Assembly: GCA_022559845.1 (NCBI GenBank)
Contig: CM040128.1
Location: 267,412,698 to 267,476,697, forward strand
DNA: 64,000 bases
Reading direction: 5' to 3'
Source of the DNA: Amorphophallus konjac
Taxonomy: Eukaryota; Streptophyta; Magnoliopsida; Alismatales; Araceae
Shown piece after piece: positions 56,502 through 64,000 of the stretch (within the stretch, counting starts at the first letter, position 1; each line of letters opens with the position of its first letter). The position numbers and the translations under genes are program-made. The notes under the pieces are model-generated. The model saw nothing but the letters and a program-made list of their open reading frames with translations. It was not told where the DNA came from and searched no databases.

Positions 56502-58830
56502 TGAAGTCCCGAGATCAATGACACCAAGAGGGGGGGGGTGAATTGGGTGATTACAACTTTTAGAAAACGTTTACCCGATTTAAAGGAATATGATGAAACA
56601 TCAACTAGGAATTCAAATCTGTTTAACCACAAGCTAGATTTATCAAAATCTATCTCCACGATAGTTCCTTGGTACAAGGCGGAGGTGTGAATCCAGGGAT
56701 TCTACTCACGCAAGATGCTATTGTCCTGACAAGAGTGATCTTGTCGATTCAAAAACACCTTTTGATATATCAAAGATCTATTTAGATAAAAGATCGATTA
56801 TGCTAAATCTGAAAGATCAAACCCGAAACAACAATATGCACTAACAAACATACGGAATGGATCGAGGTAGAAGAAATGAGCCAAACCACACAATTCAAAC
56901 CACAATGCACGATGATTTTTAAGGTGGTTCGGATGCAACGACGGCAACCTACGTCCACCCCTCACCAAAACCCAGTGAGGCTTCACTGCTGTAAACCAGC
57001 ACAGGGATGAATCCCTAACACAGAGACACACTCCAACCACACACGCAGGGTGACGCCTGCACACTTACACACGGGGACGCACCTCAACACACACACACAC
57101 GGAGACGAAGTCTCCAACACGATCTGACAACCGGATCAACAACACACACACACGCTGCGACAAATGCAGCACTCTACACACTAGAATAGCCGGATCTGGA
57201 TAGATCCACACACACACATGTAGATCTACGAAGATCCACACACATACACACAAGGATCTGAACTAGACAACCTCACACTACCACGGATCTGAATCAATTC
57301 ACACACACACAAATGTTTGCATATTACAAGGAACAAGACTTGAAGCTCAAAACACAAAGATAAATGAAACACAGTTGAGAAAACTGCTGATTTAGGCTCC
57401 CCTTGAGTGTATGATGTAGATCTTGAACAAGGCTTCCTTCTTCACTTGAATGGAGATTAAATGGCTTCAGATAGAGCTTGAAGAGCTTGAGGATGGATGA
57501 AGAAATCTTCCACGAATTACTGTTCACGGAGCTACAGTAGTTCTTCCTTCCCTTGGCAGCCTCTCCTTCAATCCTTCTTGTGATCCCCTTAGGGTTTCTT
57601 ACCCTTAAGAAGTGTTTTTATATGTCTTGGGTTGGTCAAAGAACCCTCCAGACATAGATCCACAAATCCTACCGAATTTGGAGGCTAAAGGATTGAAAAG
57701 TCCACAAAGGAAGCTTGAACACGTTGGTGAAAAATAAGGTCAAAGATGGCTGCATCGGGGGGTTCGGTCGACCGGAGGTAGGCGGTCGGTCGATCGAAAA
57801 TTTATAGGTTTTGAAGATTTCATTGCTGGGAAATCGATCGACCGACCCTGGGTTGGCAGTCGACCGAAATATGTAAAACTCCAGATTTCTAGGTGCTGGT
57901 AAATCAGGTCGACCGGACTAGTCTTCCAGGTCGACTGAACTCTAGAAATCCTTTAAAACAACGTAGTTAAGTTCATGAAACATATCCAAATATTGAAGAC
58001 TTGTGCTTGCAAAGGAATGTCCAAATAATATGAGCTTGTTTGGACTTGATGGGGTATTTGTTAAGACATGATAAGGTTGAACATTGGCTTTGGTGAGAAT
58101 GACCTTGAAACATGTTTAATGCTCGCTCTTGAAGATTATGCATGGAATGCATTCAGTATTATGCAAAAGACTCATGAAATCTCATTTTTCAAAATGACTC
58201 TTTGTGGAAATGCAAGGAATAAGTTCAACCCATTAAGAGCACATGAAAAGATATGCATGAGAAGCCTTGAAAGCCTGAGTATCATAGCTTCCAATCTATT
58301 GATCAAGGTTAAGTCAATAGACAACATATGAGAACCTTTTCACATCAGACCAAATCAACTTTTCCATGGAGGTAAGTCGACTTTACTTACTTTACCAGAA
58401 TTGAGAATGCCATAGCCTTACCAAGGGTTCTTGAAGAGTGTAGACATAGTTTACCACTTGTTTTAGATTGTAGATAGCAATGTGCTTATCCACACGTTTG
58501 TTTTACCTTCCAAGCGACCACCATGATGTTTTATCCTACAATTCAAGATAGTCAAGGTTAATACATCATTAGATGCACAAAGACTTTGTTCACAGTTAAA
58601 AGTTATGAAACCTCTTGGAAAATCAAAAATTTCAACCAAGAATCAAGACCATATAGCAATGCATTGAACCGACATGTTTGAGCCTACCTCAAAAGCTATT
58701 TGCCATCTCAACCATATTTGAACAACAACATGAGTGCACACTGACATCAAGAACATGTGCAAGCAAGAACATGTGCAAGCAAACATAAAGTTTAGTTATC
58801 ATCAAAACCATATGCAAGGCATATACAACA
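56502..58830 (-). repeat. SIRE-like element 5' LTR (2329 bp)
   Basis: This is a direct repeat of 48857-51218 with scattered substitutions and small indels. One visible indel is a segment around 50690-50700 that is shorter here near 58320. The promoter TATA box is at 57615-57622. Confidence 0.95.
57615..57622 (-). promoter_or_regulatory. TATA box in SIRE-like 5' LTR
   Basis: The + strand TTTTTATATG gives CATATAAAAAC on the element strand. Its place about 1.1 kb before the LTR's inner end would leave a long R-U5 region, which is unusual. Confidence 0.55.
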
Positions 58831-58835
58831 GTCAT

Positions 58836-59344
58836 CACCACCATGATGAAACTCTCCCTGGACACTAGAACTAGGAGGAGTGAAAAGAAACACTTCTGGA
58901 AGAAGTAAGGCTGGTGTCCCAACATCAGAGGGACAAGTCTCATAATAGGCTTCTCCCACCCAAAAGGTAACATCTATAATGACAAAAAAATATCATCCAG
59001 GAGGGTAATAACACTCATATCCTTTCTAAGTAGCAGAGTATAGCCAACAAACACAGACTTCAACGCTTGAAGGTCCAGTTTACCAACAGATGGCCTGTGA
59101 TCTCGAGCAAAATAAACACACCCAAACCCTTTGGGAGGGACCACATAATCCGTCGACCCCTTAAGGGACTGAAGAGGAGATACAAAACCAAGAGTCCTGA
59201 GAGGCATCAGATTAATTAAGTAGGTAGCAGTCAATACAGCCTCTCCCCATAAAAACTTTGGAACAGTCATGGTAAACAAGAGTAAATGTGTCACCTCCAG
59301 TAGATATCTATTCTTCTTTTCAGCTACCTCATTCTGAGCAAGAG
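58836..59344 (-). pseudogene. Copia-2 integrase part, broken
   Basis: The - strand frame includes QNEVAEKKNRYLLEVTHLLL, PKFLWGEAVLTATYLINLMP, VPPKGFGCVYFARDHRPSVG and VFVGYT, the C-terminal half of a copia integrase catalytic core and what follows it. At 58836 it stops at the SIRE-like insertion and continues at 48851. At 59344/59345 it is cut by the gypsy LTR, and no upstream part (gag, protease) is seen within the window. Confidence 0.9.
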
Positions 59345-59835
59345 TGACGCGGCGGCGACGTGGAAGATGGATCGACGGCACTCCGGGACGCGAACAGGAC
59401 GGGACGGATAACTCCTATCTCACACAGCTCGGCCTCTCGCCGGACGGTCTCACACCGGGCGACACTCAGATCTCACAAATGGAGAAGAGAGGGAAGGGAA
59501 TAAGGCAAACACCTTAGGCTCAATCTTATGCTCATTCATTCATAACATACGTAACACATCCATTGGCCTCCTATTTATAGGAAAGGCCCATTACACATAC
59601 ACCTTCAATCTTTTACAAATGGCATATATATCCTTAGCCTAATAAAACACACTCACCTACCTAACTTTTGACTTATATGTTTTAACCAAATAAAATATAT
59701 AAAACACACATGTTTATTTGACTATGACTTAGCCTAATAAAACAGAAGTAAATAATACATGTATTTCTACATGTATTTTACACACAATACACAAATACGC
59801 ACAATACAAATACACACAAATAAATATTATGCTCA
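59345..59835 (-). repeat. Probable gypsy 3' LTR
   Basis: The + strand starts TGACGCGGCGGCGACGTGG, exactly where copia-2 homology ends, and finishes TATTATGCTCA at the end of pol. The LTR would overlap the pol stop codon. No clear polypurine tract adjoins it, so the right limit is tentative. The second LTR is outside the window. Confidence 0.6.
59571..59579 (-). promoter_or_regulatory. TATA box in gypsy LTR
   Basis: The element strand reads TTTCCTATAAATAGGAGG, a strong plant TATA box placed in the middle of the LTR. Confidence 0.65.
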
Positions 59836-62187
59836 GGATGCCGAGTCTTCAATCGAATCTCCGAGCCATAAGCTCGGTGCAGTTGGTGCGGTGCGGCGTC
59901 GGCTCCGAGTAGTGGGCCCAGTAGTGGACCCGGTGTCCCCACCAACCCTCCCGGGGCGGCTGGAACTCGACTCCGTCGAGTAAGGGGGGACACTGCTGTG
60001 GTAGTGCTCCAGCAGATCTGGATCGAGGCGCTGGAGATCTTCCCGGCTGATCCAGGAATCGTCAGAAGGTGGACGGTCCCGCCAGTGGACAAGGTAGCGC
60101 TGGTACACCCTGCTCTGTGTAGTGGTCACCTGCTCATCCAGTATCCTCTCAATGTGCTCGCGTGGTACTCTCGAGGCTGTGGGACGCACAGGGGTGGGCT
60201 CACTCTCAATGGGAGGAGAAGGCTCGAAAGGGTCACTAGGAATCGCTGTGGGTTCCTTGTAGGCCACTAGATCTGTCACATTAAAAGTCGAGCTAATCCC
60301 ATATTCGGGAGGTAAGTCCACAACATAAGCATTGGAGCCAATCTTCCGCAGAATTGGGAAGGGTCTATCACTACGGGCCTGTAACTTTTTAACGGCTCCC
60401 GAGGGGAGTCGTTCGGGTCGGACCCGTACCATAACCAAGTCACCTTCTTGAAATTCATGGTGACGCCTATGCGAATCAGCTAATTTTTTATAAGTCTCAT
60501 TACTGAGGTTTATTTGCTTGCTAATTGACTCATGCAGACTTTTGACATGTTGTGCAAATTCCTCAGCTGACTTGGACGTTCTAGACTCGAGGAGAAGGGG
60601 AATGAGATTCACAGGTTTCCTAGGTTTGTAGCCATGCACGACCTCAAATGGACTCATGCCTATGGACCTATTGATGGAGCTGTTGTATGCAAATTCAGCT
60701 CTGGGCAAAAGAAGATCCCAAGTGCCGGAATGTTCCCCTACAAGACACCTCAATAGATTCCCTAAACTCCTATTGACGACCTCAGTTTGCCCATCAGTTT
60801 GGGGGTGATAGGCAGTGGAAAACTTCAGTTTGGTGCCAACTAGGTGCCAAAGTGTCTTCCAAAAATAGCTAGTGAACCGGACATCCCGGTCAGACACGAT
60901 GGTTTGGGGGAGACCATGCAGACGCACGACTTCATCAAAGAATAAATGTGCTACTCTAGATGCATCAGATGTTTTGGAACATGCAATGAAGTGGGCCATC
61001 TTAGAGAACCTATCAACGACAACAAAGATGGAATCATGCTTGTGAGCAGTGCGTGGTAATCCAAGGATAAAATCCATGCTCACATCAACCCATGGTCGAT
61101 CAGGAACGGGGAGAGGAGTGTAGAGACCAGTGTTCTGTTTGACCTGTTTGGCCATCGTGCATGTCCTACACTGGACTACAATCTTGGCCACATCTCTCTT
61201 CAGGCCAGGCCAATAGAAGTGCTCCTCCACAGAATGGATAGTCTTGTTACGGCCAAAGTGACCAGCAAGACCTCCAGCATGCATTTCCCAGACTAGAAAG
61301 TCCCGAACAGAAGTCCTCGGGACACAGAGTTGCTGCCCTCGAAACAGAAAACCATCCTGGAGTAGATAGTCAGCAAATGCTGTCGAGGATCCAACAGACA
61401 GAGCAGAATAGGTAGGGCCAAAATCAGGATACTCTCCATAGAGTTTCTTCATGCGATCAAATCCCGTGACCTCTACCCGAACAGTGGAAAGAAGGGAGAC
61501 CCTTCGACTTAAGGCGCCGGCCACCTTATTGTCCTTTCCAGCCTTATGATTTAGGACAAAAGTGAAAGACTGGAGGAATTCTACCCACCGACCATGCCTA
61601 GGGTTTAAACCCTTCTGAGAGCTAAGGAATTTCAAAGCCTCGTGGTCCGAGTATAAGACAAACTCTTGTGGTAAGAGATAGTGTCTCCAGTGTTTGAGGG
61701 CTTGGACCACGGTATAAAACTCCTTATCATATGTGGAGTATCGAAGCTTTGCATCAGAAAGCTTCTCACTGAAATAAGCCACATGGTGGCTCTCTTGACT
61801 AAGCACTCCACCTATTCCTACGCTAGATGCATCACATGAAACCTCAAAGACTTTGAAAAAGTCTGGTAGGCGGAGGACAGGGGCTTTGGTCATAAGCTCC
61901 TTTATGGCAAGAAAAGCCTGGGAGGCGGCTTTGGTCCACTCAAAATTTCCCTTACAGATGCAATCCGTAATGGGTGCCATAATGGTGCTAAATCCCTGGA
62001 TGAAGCGTCTATAGAAGGTGGCTAGCCCGTGGAAACTTCGAACGTCATGGGCATTCTGGGGCTCTGGCCAGTCTACTATGGCTCGGACCTTGGATTGGTC
62101 CACAGACACTCCATGACTTGAAATCACAAATCCGAGAAAAGTGACCCGGTCTATCATGAATTCACACTTAGTCAGGTTGGCAAACAT
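59833..62187 (-). CDS. Gypsy RT end-RNase H-integrase-chromodomain ORF (784 codons)
   Basis: This open frame holds the last part of RT and all later domains. Residues 1-30 are FANLTKCEFMIDRVTFLGFV. RNase H (about 110-230) has FEVSCDASSVGIGGVLSQ and YSTYDKEFYTVVQALKHWRH. The integrase zinc finger (about 300-350) has EMHAGGLAGHFGRNKTIHSV and CRTCTMAK. The catalytic core has DVSMDFILGLP, IVSDRDVRFTSYFW and YHPQTDGQTEVVNRSLGNLL with D, D and E present. RPERLPSGAVKKLQARSDRP and SSTFNVTDLVAYK follow. The end (about 690-740) has YLVHWRDRPPSDDSWI, a chromodomain-like segment. ATG 62187 is simply the first Met after a frameshift; the true start is in gag upstream. Confidence 0.92.
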   Translation of the reverse strand: MFANLTKCEFMIDRVTFLGFVISSHGVSVDQSKVRAIVDWPEPQNAHDVRSFHGLATFYRRFIQGFSTIMAPITDCICKGNFEWTKAASQAFLAIKELMTKAPVLRLPDFFKVFEVSCDASSVGIGGVLSQESHHVAYFSEKLSDAKLRYSTYDKEFYTVVQALKHWRHYLLPQEFVLYSDHEALKFLSSQKGLNPRHGRWVEFLQSFTFVLNHKAGKDNKVAGALSRRVSLLSTVRVEVTGFDRMKKLYGEYPDFGPTYSALSVGSSTAFADYLLQDGFLFRGQQLCVPRTSVRDFLVWEMHAGGLAGHFGRNKTIHSVEEHFYWPGLKRDVAKIVVQCRTCTMAKQVKQNTGLYTPLPVPDRPWVDVSMDFILGLPRTAHKHDSIFVVVDRFSKMAHFIACSKTSDASRVAHLFFDEVVRLHGLPQTIVSDRDVRFTSYFWKTLWHLVGTKLKFSTAYHPQTDGQTEVVNRSLGNLLRCLVGEHSGTWDLLLPRAEFAYNSSINRSIGMSPFEVVHGYKPRKPVNLIPLLLESRTSKSAEEFAQHVKSLHESISKQINLSNETYKKLADSHRRHHEFQEGDLVMVRVRPERLPSGAVKKLQARSDRPFPILRKIGSNAYVVDLPPEYGISSTFNVTDLVAYKEPTAIPSDPFEPSPPIESEPTPVRPTASRVPREHIERILDEQVTTTQSRVYQRYLVHWRDRPPSDDSWISREDLQRLDPDLLEHYHSSVPPYSTESSSSRPGRVGGDTGSTTGPTTRSRRRTAPTAPSLWLGDSIEDSAS

Positions 62188-64000
62188 GGTTTCTTTCCTC
62201 AGGTCTCGCAGACCTCCCTCAAATGGTGAATGTGGTCCTGAGGGTTGTGGCTATAAATGAGGATGTCGTCAAAGTAGACGACAACAAAGCGACCAATGAG
62301 GGGGCGAAGGGTTTCAGTCATAAGCCTCATGAAAGTGCTAGGGGCGTTGGATAGCCCAAACGGCATGACAAGCCACTCATATAGACCTTCTTTTGTTTTG
62401 AAGGCGTCTTCCACTCATCCCCTGGTCGAATCCGGACCTGGTGGTAGCCACTTTTCAAGTCAATCTTGGAAAAGATGGTGGCTCCACTCATCATGTCAAG
62501 CATGTCGTCAAGACGGGGAATGGGAAATCTATACTTGACAGTGATTTTGTTGATGGCGCGGCTATCAACACACATCCGCCAGGTGCCATCTTCTTGGGTG
62601 TGAGCAAGGCAGGACAGCACATGGGCTCTTGCTCACCCTGAGGAAGCCCTTTTGATAAGGTCCTCGACAATCGTTGGAGCTCAGCATGCTCCTGGGGTTT
62701 AATCTGTAGTGGGGGAGGTTGGGTAGGGTGGACCCAGGGACAAGATCAATGGCGTGTTGAACATCACGCATGGGAGGGAGTGTTGAAGGCAGGTCTTCCG
62801 GGAAGATGTCTTGGAAGTCCCGTAGGATTGCCTGGATTTCAGGTGGGGCGGAGACCTGGGACTCCTTAGAGGTAATGGTGACGACAACAACCCAAACAGG
62901 GGCACCCTCGGCAACCTCTCTATTCATCTCACGAACACCTATGAAATTAAGGCGCCTAATCGGGTCGTGGTCAACCTTAGGGGCCTTAGGGATGGACATG
63001 ACAGGTGTAGGAGAGGAGGGAATGGGAAGCTTCCCTTTGGTGGGGGTTGGGGCATTCTCCCAAATTTTGGGGGATGCAGCGGGTGTGGAGGTAGGACTCT
63101 TTCCCGTGGCCACCTTTGGGGGTGTTGGGAGCAACTGAATCCTCTTCCCATTGTGGGAGAAGGAACACTCATTGGACCGACCGAATGTAGTAAGGTCTAC
63201 ATCGTAGATCCATGGTCGTCCTAGGATGATGCTCCTGACCTTCATAGGCACTACATCGCATAGGATTTGTCCTTGGTAGGACTGTAACTGGATGGGAATG
63301 ACACATGTAGTGGTGACTGGGATAGACGTGTCGTCAACCCAAGCCACGTTGTATGGCCTCGGATGAGGATGGGTAGGTAGACTTAGACGGGATACAAAGT
63401 CTGAAGAGACTGCATTAATACAGCTCCCGTTGTCAAAGATCACCTTGCAGGGTTGAGTTTTAACCATGATGTAGGTTTGGAAGATGGAGGTTCGACGCCA
63501 GTCGTCCTCCTGTGGGAGTGCCAGGATGCAGCGGACCACACCCAATCTTTCATGGTTAGAACTCTCGGCAATATCTCCCACTTACATGTACTCGACATGC
63601 GTGCCATCATATCCTGCATCTAACTCCTCAAACTGGGTGATGAGGTCGGGATCGGCCTCATATCTCTCAAGAGTTTCTCCTTCCTGAGGTGGAAGTTCCA
63701 TGAACTGGGGGTCGGTGATGACCAAGGCTCGGGTGGGCAATTGGTGGCAATATGCCCTAGGTTATGACACCTGAAGCATCGGACTCCCGAGACAGGGGCT
63801 GGTTGGGAGGTGCTAGGGACGACTCCTTTTCCCTTGTCATCTCTCCTCTCAACCGGTGGAGTATACTCCAGCCTAGGCACAGCTGCGGGTGCAGGTAATG
63901 GGTTCCGTGGGAAAGGAGCCGTAGGGGCAACGACCCTAAGTGGGGTAGCAGTAGGGACGTAGGAGGTGGAGGGGCCGACTCTCTTAGTATAGCGGACTAT
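62188..64000 (-). pseudogene. Gypsy gag C-terminus, protease and RT N-terminal part, frameshifted
   Basis: From the window end down, there is a Pro/Thr-rich gag tail, a knuckle CFRCHNLGHIATNC (about 63750-63790), then protease VIFDNGSCINAVSSDF (about 63400-63445) and LGRPWIYDVDL. RT follows with [77 protein letters not shown] and [12 protein letters not shown] (about 62265-62285). The frame changes at least five times through loss of single bases (near 63740, 62670-62690, 62595-62625, 62405, 62200) and one stop lies at 63582. The protease motif is DNG rather than the usual DSG/DTG. Confidence 0.88.

Larger units (their letters stand above)
48857..58830 (-). mobile_element. SIRE/Maximus-like copia retrotransposon nested in copia-2
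   Basis: Direct LTRs at 48857-51218 and 56502-58830 (TGAAGTCCC...ATACAACA) flank a 5.3-kb interior. GTCAT lies immediately outside both (48852-48856 and 58831-58835). The primer site is a perfect tRNA-iMet match and a GGGGGAGAT polypurine tract is present. The interior has an intact 444-codon gag with a long coiled coil but only a decayed RT; integrase and protease are not readable. Large gag and RT wording suggest the SIRE/Maximus lineage. The element splits copia-2. Confidence 0.95.
59345..64000 (-). mobile_element. Ty3/gypsy retrotransposon (chromovirus-like), 5' end outside window
   Basis: A - strand gag-pol in gypsy order (gag knuckle, protease, RT, RNase H, integrase, chromodomain-like end) runs from beyond 64000 to 59833. 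A TG...CA sequence at 59345-59835 that begins in the middle of copia-2 is taken as its 3' LTR. AAGAG (59340-59344) would then be the target duplication, to be found again beyond the 5' LTR. The right part of copia-2 probably lies there too. Confidence 0.85.

Overview
This is a stretch of plant nuclear genome: one spliced housekeeping gene followed by a gene-poor region of stacked transposable elements. The evidence is GT-AG introns of up to 8.8 kb, plant-type Ty1/copia and Ty3/gypsy retrotransposons with plant initiator-tRNA-Met primer sites, plant L1-type LINEs, and hAT-, Tourist- and MULE-like MITEs. The species cannot be assigned from the sequence alone; a large-genome angiosperm, possibly woody, is likely.

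Region 1 (1-28.3 kb, + strand) is the 3' part of a NOP14 gene, a nucleolar 40S ribosome-biogenesis factor. Thirteen exons can be placed. They total 2616 nt, an exact multiple of three, with matching splice phases, no internal stops, and a stop codon at 28291-28293. The N-terminal exon(s) lie before base 1. The introns are swollen by transposons: LINE remnants in both orientations, a nearly full-length but dead L1-type LINE (about 7.74-13.83 kb) that carries a hAT MITE with a perfect 8-bp target duplication, several other MITEs, a perfect 2 x 112 bp tandem duplication, and four minute insertions (17-65 bp) consisting only of a retroposon-like tail between 11-18 bp duplications.

Region 2 (28.3-40.36 kb) is intergenic. 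It holds a decayed Ty3/gypsy element on the + strand (about 31.4-36.5 kb; LTR-like start, TATA box, recognisable gag), a short unidentified acidic ORF on the - strand, and two well-delimited MITEs (Tourist-like with TTA duplications; MULE-like with an imperfect 9-bp duplication).

Region 3 (40.36-64.0 kb) is almost entirely LTR retrotransposons on the - strand. Copia-1 (40362-45815) has two about 0.69-kb LTRs, a CAAGG duplication, PBS and PPT, but a gag-pol frame broken by stops and a frameshift. Copia-2 is older and is split: its RT/RNase H part lies at 46992-48856 and its integrase part at 58836-59344. Between them sits a 9974-bp SIRE/Maximus-like copia element (48857-58830; LTRs over 2.3 kb; GTCAT duplication) with an intact gag but a decayed pol. 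A Ty3/gypsy chromovirus-like element (59345 to beyond 64000) abuts and probably interrupts copia-2 on its other side; its RT/RNase H/integrase/chromodomain ORF of 784 codons is open, but protease-RT is broken by several single-base losses.

No rRNA, tRNA gene, CRISPR array or bacterial-type system was seen. The points of most interest are the micro-retroposition footprints, the nested insertion order, gene-like sequence inside a hAT element, and unusual structure within the SIRE-like LTRs.
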